The position numbers and the translations under genes are program-made. Shown piece after piece: positions 1-6,601 of a stretch of DNA of 19,092 bases. The number at the start of each line of letters is the position of its first letter. The stretch's first letter is position 1. The stretch is from positions 1 through 19,092 of the forward strand of contig CAMWTD010000013.1 in assembly GCA_947177085.1 (NCBI GenBank). The letters run 5' to 3'. Source of the stretch: an uncultured Desulfovibrio sp. GTDB taxonomy: Bacteria > Desulfobacterota > Desulfovibrionia > Desulfovibrionales > Desulfovibrionaceae. The notes below the pieces were generated by a model. It had not been told where the DNA came from. It did not search any database and saw only the letters and a list, made by a program, of their open reading frames with translations.

Positions 1-1
1 G

Positions 2-514
2 CACCCGGCCCACCCTCAACAGGCTGCCCCGCCGCAGGCTTCCGTCCCCCCTCCTCCGGCTCCCGCGCCGGAGCCAGGCGCACCGGAATTTTTCGAGGAC
101 GAGGAGATCGACCTCTCCAACCTGCCGCCGGACGACATCGACATGGGGCAGGAAGCGGACGCCGTTGCGGCGTCGCAGACTGCCCCACAGGCGTCCGCCG
201 GGGCGGCCGCCCCCGCTGCGGAAGCCGCTCCAGCGCCGGGCAACCTGCCGGATGACGCGGCAGCCGCCGGGGACGACGGCCTTGCCTGGCTGCCGCCCCT
301 GGGCGACGGCGCGGACAGCGACGGCCTGGCCGCCGCCAAGGCCAACCCGAGCCTTGCGGAACTGGAGGAAGAGCTCTTTCCGGTGGAGGCCCCGGAAGGC
401 ACTCCCGATGACCTGTTTCCGCCGGAGGAGTCCCCGCCGCCCCCCGGCGAAGCGTTGCCGGATGACAACCGGGACGAGGTGCTGGCCCACGGGGGCTTCC
501 TCCCCGGCGCTTAG
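2..514 (+). CDS. C-terminal part of a protein in the FliH position (5'-truncated)
   Basis: The frame is open from the left edge to a TAG at 512-514, so the true start lies outside the window. The visible 170 residues are low complexity, rich in Ala, Pro, Asp and Glu, with no Cys and no recognisable domain. One acidic segment reads EFFEDEEIDLSNLPPDD. G/C-biased third positions support coding. It ends 63 nt before fliI in the same direction. In many flagellar clusters the gene directly before fliI is fliH, whose product holds FliI at the export gate, and this could be a disordered FliH tail. That identity is inference from gene order only, because the conserved FliH region would lie upstream of the window. 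An unrelated flagellar protein with an acidic tail is also possible. Confidence 0.6.
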   Translation, partial: HPAHPQQAAPPQASVPPPPAPAPEPGAPEFFEDEEIDLSNLPPDDIDMGQEADAVAASQTAPQASAGAAAPAAEAAPAPGNLPDDAAAAGDDGLAWLPPLGDGADSDGLAAAKANPSLAELEEELFPVEAPEGTPDDLFPPEESPPPPGEALPDDNRDEVLAHGGFLPGA

Positions 515-577
515 GGACGGCCGTCGCGCCCGTCCCGCCTTCCGGCACGTCCACCTTTTTCCCTCACGGATGCCGCC

Positions 578-2089
578 ATGAAACTCGATCCCCGCGCCTG
601 CCGCCGGCTCCTCCATGAGGCCAATCCCATCCGCCTTTTCGGCAAGGTCAACAAGGTGGTGGGCCTGGTGGCCGAGGGCAGCGGCCTGCGCGCGCCGCTC
701 GGCGCTGTCTGCCACATGCTGCCCGAGGGCGACGCCGAGGGCGTGGCCGCCGAGGTGGTGGGCTTCAGGGACGGCAACCTGCTCTTCATGCCCTATGGCG
801 ACATGCGCGGCATCCGGCCCGGCAGCCTCATCCGCAACACGAGCATGCCGCCCGTCTTTCCCGTGGGGCCCGACCTTTTGGGCCGCGCCTTTGACGCCTT
901 CGGCACGCCGCTCGACGCCGGGCCGCCCGTGAGCGCCGAGCTTTCCACCTCGCCGCTGCCCCCGGGCGAGCAGGACAAGGCGGATTACGAGCGCCAAATG
1001 GAGCTTCAGGCCCCGCACGCGCCCGAGTGGGCCGTCAAGGCGCGCCAGCTCTGGCAGCCGGAGCTGGCCCCGCTCTACACGGACCCGCCGAGCCCGCTGC
1101 AGCGGCCGCGCATCACCGACATGCTCGACGTGGGGGTGCGCTCCATCAACAGCCTCATTACCCTCGGCAAGGGGCAGCGCGTGGGCATCATGGCGGGCTC
1201 GGGCGTGGGCAAGTCCACGCTCATGGGCATGATGGCCCGGTACACCAAGGCGGATGTCAACGTCATCGCCCTCATCGGCGAGCGCGGGCGCGAGGTGGTG
1301 GAATTCATGGAGCGCGACCTCGGCCCCTCGGGCATGGCGCGCTCGGTGCTCGTCATCGCCACTTCGGACCAGTCGCCGCTGGTGCGGATGCGGGCGGCCT
1401 ACGCGGCCACGGCCGTGGCCGAATATTTCCGCGACAAGGGCATGGACGTTTTGCTCATGATGGACTCGGTGACGCGCTTCGCCATGGCCGCGCGCGAGGT
1501 GGGCCTCGCCGTGGGCGAACCGCCCACCACCAAGGGCTACACGCCCTCGGTGTTCGCGCAGCTCCCCAAACTGCTGGAGCGCGCCGGGCGCTCGTCCACC
1601 GGAACCATCACCGGCATCTATACGGTGCTCGTGGACGGCGACGACTTCAACGAGCCCATCGCGGACGCCGTGCGCTCCATCCTCGACGGGCACATCGTGC
1701 TCACGCGCGACCTTGCCGACCAGGGCCACTTCCCGGCCATCGACGTGTTGCGCTCCATCAGCCGCCTCAGGTCGGACATCTGCCCGCGCGAGGACGTGCT
1801 GGCCGGGCGCGTCGTGACGCGGCGCATGAGCACCTTCCGCCGCGTGGAGGACATGGTCAACATCGGGGCCTACGCCAAGGGCAGCAACCCGGAGATCGAC
1901 GAGGCCATCTCGGCCATGCCGGCCATCAACGCCTTTTTGTGCCAGGAGGTGGGCGACCCGCAGAACCTGGAGCAGTCCATGGCCCAATTGCGCGAGCTCG
2001 CGGGCATGGGCGGCGCGCCGCAGCCCGGGATGCCCCACGGCGCTCCGCCCGGGGCCCCGCACGGCGCGCCCCAGGTGGCGCGGCGCTGA
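578..2089 (+). CDS. fliI: Flagellum-specific ATPase FliI
   Basis: This is the cytoplasmic ATPase of the flagellar type III export apparatus, which releases export substrates from chaperones. The F1-beta-like core is clear: Walker A GSGVGKST at residues 207-214, the IGERGREVVEF segment with the catalytic Glu, Walker B VLLMMD ending at Asp296, then SVTRFAMAAREV and GEPPTTKGYTPSVFAQLP, which are FliI/SctN hallmarks. The protein is 503 aa against about 440-460 for typical FliI. The excess is about 40 extra residues between GTPLD (109-113) and PLQR (173-176), plus a C-terminal tail with PHGAPPGAPHGAP repeats. The ATG at 578 is chosen because the N-terminal NPIRLFGKVNKVVG segment fits the family. 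Shine-Dalgarno pairing is weak. Its stop is 12 bp from the convergent PilZ gene. Confidence 0.96.
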   Translation: MKLDPRACRRLLHEANPIRLFGKVNKVVGLVAEGSGLRAPLGAVCHMLPEGDAEGVAAEVVGFRDGNLLFMPYGDMRGIRPGSLIRNTSMPPVFPVGPDLLGRAFDAFGTPLDAGPPVSAELSTSPLPPGEQDKADYERQMELQAPHAPEWAVKARQLWQPELAPLYTDPPSPLQRPRITDMLDVGVRSINSLITLGKGQRVGIMAGSGVGKSTLMGMMARYTKADVNVIALIGERGREVVEFMERDLGPSGMARSVLVIATSDQSPLVRMRAAYAATAVAEYFRDKGMDVLLMMDSVTRFAMAAREVGLAVGEPPTTKGYTPSVFAQLPKLLERAGRSSTGTITGIYTVLVDGDDFNEPIADAVRSILDGHIVLTRDLADQGHFPAIDVLRSISRLRSDICPREDVLAGRVVTRRMSTFRRVEDMVNIGAYAKGSNPEIDEAISAMPAINAFLCQEVGDPQNLEQSMAQLRELAGMGGAPQPGMPHGAPPGAPHGAPQVARR

Positions 2090-2101
2090 GGACGCGCGGC
2101 C

Positions 2102-2914
2102 CTAGGAGGCCACGGCCCGGAAATTGCGGTTGAGCCACTCGGCGATGGCGGCCACGCCGTCCTCGTCGGCCCTGAACCAGGTGTTAGGGTGGCGGGTGAC
2201 GACCTTGCGCCAGGCGAGGAAGCGGCAGCCGTAGCTTATGACGCCCTCGGCGTCGGGCTTGGCCATGCTGCGCACGATGACGCCGCGCACAAAGAGCGGA
2301 TTGGGCTCGTCGGGCCTGCCGAAGTCGCCCTTGAGCAGGAGGGGGTCATAGAGGCTGGAATAGGCCAGCGGGCAGGATTCCAGCGCGTCGAGGCGCATCC
2401 CCGAGGCCGAAAGCTCGCCAAGCTCGCATTCCGCGTTTTCGAGCGGCGTCCAGGCAAGCTCGGGCAGCGCCTCGGGGCCTCCGTTCACCAGGCGTCCGTA
2501 CCAGAGGCCGAAGCCCTCGGCGTTCTCCCGCTCCAGGTTGACGCGCTTGCTGAAGCGGCGCTGGTGGTGGTCCAGCGACTCGGGCAGGGGAAAAACGAGA
2601 TAGACCGAATTGAGCGGCCCGTTATAGATGCGCACGAGCTTCGTCAAAAAGTGGCAGGTCACGGGCTTGCCGTCATCCATGACGACGAAGTAGCCGCTGA
2701 CCTCCGAGCCCCAGATGATGGGGTGCTCCGCCAGTTGCTCAAGCTCCGCCCGGATGACGAAGTGCCCGTTCTTGATCATGATGCAGGGCGCGGCGAAACG
2801 CGAGACCTCGCACTTGTCCAGCAAAAAGACCAGATGGATGGGCACGCCCTGGGAGCGCGCCAGGGTGAAGCAGCGCACGGTCTGTTCGAGCGCATCCTGT
2901 TTGGTATCGGCCAT
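2102..2914 (-). CDS. PilZ-domain protein, YcgR-like, putative c-di-GMP receptor
   Basis: The 270-aa protein has a PilZ-type c-di-GMP site: RRFSKR at 119-124 supplies the RxxxR motif (R120, R124), and ELSASG at 167-172 matches [D/N]xSxxG with Glu in the first position. The first 110 residues are a separate beta-rich domain, like the N-terminal domain of YcgR-type proteins. In YcgR, c-di-GMP binding leads to braking of the flagellar motor. The convergent fliI neighbour fits a role in motility, but that is inference. The ATG at 2914 has a GAGGTAGG ribosome site on the minus strand (2917-2924) and a possible sigma70 promoter at 2943-2971. No transmembrane segment or signal peptide is seen. A different PilZ output is possible. 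Confidence 0.75.
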   Translation of the reverse strand: MADTKQDALEQTVRCFTLARSQGVPIHLVFLLDKCEVSRFAAPCIMIKNGHFVIRAELEQLAEHPIIWGSEVSGYFVVMDDGKPVTCHFLTKLVRIYNGPLNSVYLVFPLPESLDHHQRRFSKRVNLERENAEGFGLWYGRLVNGGPEALPELAWTPLENAECELGELSASGMRLDALESCPLAYSSLYDPLLLKGDFGRPDEPNPLFVRGVIVRSMAKPDAEGVISYGCRFLAWRKVVTRHPNTWFRADEDGVAAIAEWLNRNFRAVAS

Positions 2915-2942
2915 GACCTACCTCGCTCCCGATTGGCCCATG

Positions 2943-2971
2943 AGCATACTCCATGCGGTCCCGCAAGGCAA
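2943..2971 (-). promoter_or_regulatory. Putative sigma70 promoter of the PilZ gene
   Basis: Read on the minus strand, TTGCCT (2966-2971) and TATGCT (2943-2948) are separated by exactly 17 nt. Each hexamer matches the consensus at 4 of 6 positions. The start codon lies about 28 nt downstream of the -10 box. Confidence 0.45.
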
Positions 2972-3087
2972 TCCGCCCGGTTTTCATTGCGTATTTGCGC
3001 GGCGGCTGCTAAGGTGCGGGAGATAGTACAGCAGAAGCGACCGGCGCGGGCAGTTCCGCCCGGCCGCCGGGCCCTTTTCGGAACACC

Positions 3088-3137
3088 CGGATGCGCGCGC
3101 GGGAGCGCCCCGCGCCCGGCATCCGCGCGTCGGATGC
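3088..3137 (+). promoter_or_regulatory. Alternative hairpins in the leader of glcD
   Basis: CGGATGC (3088-3094) can pair with GCATCCG (3119-3125). This stem is extended inside by GCGCGGG (3097-3103) with CCCGCGC (3109-3115), around the loop AGCGC. The same GCATCCG can instead pair with CGGATGC at 3131-3137 around the loop CGCGT. The two structures exclude each other. They end 32 nt before the AGGAGG of glcD (3170-3175). No T-tract follows, so this is not a standard attenuator. A DNA operator made of inverted CGGATGC boxes is an alternative. The rest of the 265-nt gap (2915-3179) holds no gene and no clear plus-strand promoter; the best candidate is TTGCGT (2987-2992) with TAAGGT (3010-3015), matching 3 of 6 positions each. 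Confidence 0.4.
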
Positions 3138-3179
3138 GCACCGCGCATTGGCGTCACCCGCGAACAGCGAGGAGGTTCT

Positions 3180-4565
3180 ATGGCAAGCCAGGCACTGATC
3201 AAGGACTTTGAAGAGCTGCTCGGCAAGGAAAATGTCTTCACTTCCGAGGCCGACCGGCAGAGCTATTCCTTTGACTCGGCCGTGCTCCCCTCGGTGACGC
3301 CCGCCATGGTGCTGCGCCCCACCACCTCGGAGCAGCTCGGGGAGTGCGTGAAAAAGCTCTATGAGGCCGGCGTGCCCATGACCGTGCGCGGCGCGGGCAC
3401 GAACCTTTCCGGCGGGACCATCCCGGACAGCGTGGATTCGGCCGTCATCCTCACCACGGCGCTCAACCGCATCCTCGAGATCAATTCCAACGACCTTTAC
3501 GCCGTGGTGGAGCCCGGCGTCGTCACGGCCCAGTTCGCCGCCGAAGTGGCGAAAAAGGGCCTCTTCTACCCGCCGGACCCGGGCTCGCAGACCGTGTCCA
3601 CCATCGGCGGCAACATCGCCGAGAACGCGGGCGGCCTGCGCGGCCTCAAGTACGGCGTCACCAAGGACTACCTCATGGGCATCGAGTTTTACGATTCCAC
3701 GGGGGCGCTGGTGCGCTCGGGCTCGCGCACGGTGAAATGCGTGACCGGCTATAACCTGCCCGGGCTCATGATCCAGTCCGAGGGCACGCTCGGCATCATC
3801 TCCCAGGCCGTCATGAAGCTCATCCCGCCGCCGCAGGCCTCGCAGGCGCTCATGGCCGTGTTCGCCGACATGCAGGACGCGGCCGAGGCCGTGGCCGGCA
3901 TCATCGCCGCCCACATCCTGCCCTGCACCCTGGAATTTCTGGACAACAACACCATCATCCGCGTGGACGACTTCACCCATGCGGGCCTCCCGCGCGAGGC
4001 CGGGGCCATCCTGCTCATCGAGGTGGACGGGCATCCCGCCCAGGTGGCCGACGACGCCGCCGCCGTTGAGAAGGTGCTCAAGGCCAACCGCGCCACGGCC
4101 GTGCACGTGCCCAAGGACGCCGAGGAAAAAACGCGCCTCTGGGAGGCCCGTCGCCAGGCGCTGCCCGTGCTCGCACGCTGCCGGCCCACCACCGTGCTCG
4201 AGGACGCCACCGTGCCGCGCTCGCAGATCCCGGCCATGATGAAGGCCGTCAACGAGATCGCGGCCAAGCACAAGGTGGAGGTGGGCACTTTCGGCCATGC
4301 GGGCGACGGCAACCTGCACCCCACCTTCCTCTGCGACAAGCGCGACAAGGAGGAGTTCTCCCGCGTGGAGGCGGCCGTGGACGAGATGTTCGACGTGGCC
4401 ATCAGCCTGCAGGGCACGCTCTCGGGCGAGCACGGCATCGGCACGGCCAAGGCCAAGTGGCTGGAAAAGGAGACCGGGCGCGGGGCCATCGAGTATTCGC
4501 GCCGGCTCAGGCACGCCCTTGACCCCAAGGGCCTGCTCAATCCCACGAAAATGGTGGAGATCTAG
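3180..4565 (+). CDS. glcD: FAD-linked D-lactate/glycolate dehydrogenase subunit (GlcD family)
   Basis: This 461-aa flavoprotein would oxidise D-lactate (or a related 2-hydroxy acid) and pass electrons to the Fe-S subunit encoded next. The N-terminal FAD-binding PCMH domain contains RGAGTNLSGG (70-79) and PGSQTVSTIGGNIAENAGG (134-152). The C-terminal oxidase domain contains FGHAGDGNLHP (371-381) and SGEHGIG (415-421), which carry conserved active-site His and Glu residues. Length is normal for the family. The ATG at 3180 follows AGGAGG at 3170-3175. glcF begins 3 nt after its stop, so the two are co-transcribed. In Desulfovibrio, homologues in lactate-oxidation clusters are regarded as D-lactate dehydrogenases. 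Substrate choice between D-lactate and glycolate cannot be read from the sequence and rests on context. Confidence 0.92.
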   Translation: MASQALIKDFEELLGKENVFTSEADRQSYSFDSAVLPSVTPAMVLRPTTSEQLGECVKKLYEAGVPMTVRGAGTNLSGGTIPDSVDSAVILTTALNRILEINSNDLYAVVEPGVVTAQFAAEVAKKGLFYPPDPGSQTVSTIGGNIAENAGGLRGLKYGVTKDYLMGIEFYDSTGALVRSGSRTVKCVTGYNLPGLMIQSEGTLGIISQAVMKLIPPPQASQALMAVFADMQDAAEAVAGIIAAHILPCTLEFLDNNTIIRVDDFTHAGLPREAGAILLIEVDGHPAQVADDAAAVEKVLKANRATAVHVPKDAEEKTRLWEARRQALPVLARCRPTTVLEDATVPRSQIPAMMKAVNEIAAKHKVEVGTFGHAGDGNLHPTFLCDKRDKEEFSRVEAAVDEMFDVAISLQGTLSGEHGIGTAKAKWLEKETGRGAIEYSRRLRHALDPKGLLNPTKMVEI

Positions 4566-4568
4566 CCC

Positions 4569-5867
4569 ATGGAAAACAATCTGCAAAAGTTGGCCCAGCG
4601 CCTTATGGCGCTGGACGACAAAATCACCGCCTGTATGCGCTGCGGCATGTGCCAGGCGGTCTGTCCCATGTTCGGCGCTTCCGGGCAGGAGGCCGACGTG
4701 GCCCGGGGCAAGCTCTTCCTCATCAACAACCTGGCGCACATGCTGCTCGACGACCCCGAGGCGCTGGCCGACAAGCTGGGCCGCTGCCTGCTTTGCGGCT
4801 CCTGCCAGGCCGCCTGCCCGCCCGGCGTGCAGATCATGGACATCTTCCGTGAGGCGCGCGAAGTGGTCTATACCTATCTCGGCCTCAACCCCATCAAGAA
4901 GCTTGTCTTCCGCACCCTGCTCGCCAAGCCCGGGCTCTTCAACTTCGCCATGCGCGTGGGCGCGCCCATGCAGGGCCTGCTCTTCCACAAGACGGGCGAC
5001 GCGCAGGGCACGGTCTGCGCGCCCATGTTCAACTTCATCCTGGGCGACCGCCACATCAGGCCGCTGGCGAAGAAGCCGCTGCACGCCATCTACGGCGCGC
5101 TGGACGAGCCTCGCCCGGCCGGCGGCATCAAGGTGGCCTTCTTCCCCGGCTGCCTCGGCGACAAGATGTATGTGGAAATGGGCGAAGCCTGCCTCAAGGT
5201 GCTGAAGCACCACAAGGTCGCGGTCTACATGCCCGCGGAATTCGCCTGCTGCGGCATCCCGGCGGTCTCCTCCGGCGACGCCAAGGGCATGGAAAAGGAG
5301 CTCAAGGCCAATCTCGCTATCCTTGCCAAGGGCGATTTCGACTATATCCTTACCCCGTGCGCCTCGTGCACCTCCACCATCAAGGAGCTCTGGCCCGAAT
5401 ACGCCAAGCGCCTCGGCCCCTCGGAGGCCAGGCTCGCCGAGGACTTCGCCCAGAAGGCCATGGACATCAACGTGTTCATCGTGGACGTGCTCGGCGTGAC
5501 CCCGGCGGCGCAGCCCAGGGGCGGGGCCACCGAGGTGACCTATCACGATTCCTGCCACCTCAAGAAGTCCCTCGGGGTGAGCCGCGAACCGCGCATGGTG
5601 GTGGAGGCCAACCCGGCCTATAAAATGAAGGAGATGAACGAGGCCGACCGCTGCTGCGGCTGCGGCGGCTCCTTCAACCTTTTCCACTACGACTATTCGC
5701 GCAAGATCGGCCAGCGCAAGCGCGACAACGTGGTGGCCTCGGGCGCGAAAATCGTGAGCGCCGGCTGCCCGGCCTGCATGATGCAGCTCGAGGACGTGCT
5801 CTCGCAGAACAAGGACGACATCAAGGTCAAGCATACGGTGGAGCTCTACGCCGAAAGCCTCGACTGA
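4569..5867 (+). CDS. glcF: Fe-S electron-transfer subunit partnering GlcD (GlcF/LutA-like)
   Basis: The 432-aa protein starts with two [4Fe-4S] motifs of the CxxCxxCxxxCP type: C22/C25/C28/C32 and C73/C76/C79/C83. Two CCG domains (cysteine-rich, as in GlcF, LutA and heterodisulfide reductase HdrB/D) follow. The first has FFPGC, ACCGIP and the ILTPCASC segment; the second has YHDSCH, CCGCGGSF and SAGCPACMMQ. This architecture accepts electrons from a flavin dehydrogenase and passes them to a membrane or soluble carrier. No transmembrane segment is visible, so it is probably peripheral. The ATG at 4569 is 3 nt after the glcD stop, and a GGTGGAG ribosome site lies inside the end of glcD. The GlcD pairing makes lactate or glycolate dehydrogenase the natural reading. 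Confidence 0.9.
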   Translation: MENNLQKLAQRLMALDDKITACMRCGMCQAVCPMFGASGQEADVARGKLFLINNLAHMLLDDPEALADKLGRCLLCGSCQAACPPGVQIMDIFREAREVVYTYLGLNPIKKLVFRTLLAKPGLFNFAMRVGAPMQGLLFHKTGDAQGTVCAPMFNFILGDRHIRPLAKKPLHAIYGALDEPRPAGGIKVAFFPGCLGDKMYVEMGEACLKVLKHHKVAVYMPAEFACCGIPAVSSGDAKGMEKELKANLAILAKGDFDYILTPCASCTSTIKELWPEYAKRLGPSEARLAEDFAQKAMDINVFIVDVLGVTPAAQPRGGATEVTYHDSCHLKKSLGVSREPRMVVEANPAYKMKEMNEADRCCGCGGSFNLFHYDYSRKIGQRKRDNVVASGAKIVSAGCPACMMQLEDVLSQNKDDIKVKHTVELYAESLD

Positions 5868-5898
5868 GGCCCAAGCACCGCAACTGAACCAAGGACGG

Positions 5899-5919
5899 CG
5901 CGGCCCTTTTCGGGCCGCG
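5899..5919 (+). promoter_or_regulatory. Hairpin in the glcF-lutC gap
   Basis: CGCGGCCC (5899-5906) and GGGCCGCG (5912-5919) form an 8-bp GC stem around the loop TTTTC, 31 nt before lutC. No T-tract follows, so it more likely protects or processes the transcript than terminates it. No promoter was seen in this 83-nt gap. Confidence 0.45.
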
Positions 5920-5950
5920 TCCGCGTCCAAACCCCGCAAAGGAGCAAGAT

Positions 5951-6601
5951 ATGCCCCCTGTGAACCCGGAACTGGTCGAGGCTTTCACCGCCAAGGCCGC
6001 CCTGGTCAACGCCGTGGTGCAGGAGCTGCCCTCCATGGCCGCGGCCCTGCAATATGTGGTGGATGTCTGCGAAAGCAAGGCCCCGGCCGAGCTGCTCGCG
6101 GACGAGCCGGGCACGGAAAAGGGGCCCCTTGGCCCCAACAAGTGCCCCACCCGCGTGCAGCGCGTGGTGGCGGCCCCGGGCCTCGACGCGGCGGACTTCG
6201 CCGAGCTTCAAAAAGCCTGTGAGGAAAAGGGTTTCCTCTGCCTGCGCGACGGGCTGCGCGGCTATCTCGCCGGCATCGACGTGGGCCTTTCCAAGGCCGT
6301 GCTCGGCGTGGCGGCCAGCGGAACCTGCATGCTGGACACGGACAACGAGGATGTGCGCCTCGCGGGCATGATCTCCGAGATCAACGTGGTCATCCTGCGC
6401 AAGTCCGAGATCTATCCCGATCTCCCCTCCATCGCGGGCCAGTTGCGCGAGCGCATGAACGACCACAAGGACGGCGCGGGAACCTTCACCACCTTTGTCA
6501 CCGGCCCGAGCCGCACCGCCGACATCGAGCGCGTGGCCGCAGTGGGCGTGCACGGCCCGCTGGAACTGCACATCATCCTTCTGGAGGAAGGCCATGCATA
6601 A
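5951..6601 (+). CDS. lutC: LutC/YkgG family protein (LUD domain), L-lactate oxidation
   Basis: The 216-aa protein ends with the LUD-domain signature GPSRTADIE (185-193) and GVHGP (199-203), typical of LutC/YkgG. SGTCMLDTDNED near residue 123 also fits the family. LutABC in Bacillus is the L-lactate oxidation complex, with LutC the small LUD subunit. The N-terminal 60 residues are less conserved. The ATG at 5951 has AAGGAG at 5938-5943. The gene overlaps lutBA by 8 nt, and the ribosome site GGAGGAAG of that gene lies inside the end of lutC, which suggests translational coupling. Confidence 0.9.
   Translation: MPPVNPELVEAFTAKAALVNAVVQELPSMAAALQYVVDVCESKAPAELLADEPGTEKGPLGPNKCPTRVQRVVAAPGLDAADFAELQKACEEKGFLCLRDGLRGYLAGIDVGLSKAVLGVAASGTCMLDTDNEDVRLAGMISEINVVILRKSEIYPDLPSIAGQLRERMNDHKDGAGTFTTFVTGPSRTADIERVAAVGVHGPLELHIILLEEGHA

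Noticed and set aside
3009..5939. A 976-codon open frame on the minus strand over glcD-glcF
   Set aside because: Its translation is a His/Gly/Arg/Val-rich low-complexity string without domains. It is the antisense shadow of two clearly recognisable GC-rich genes.
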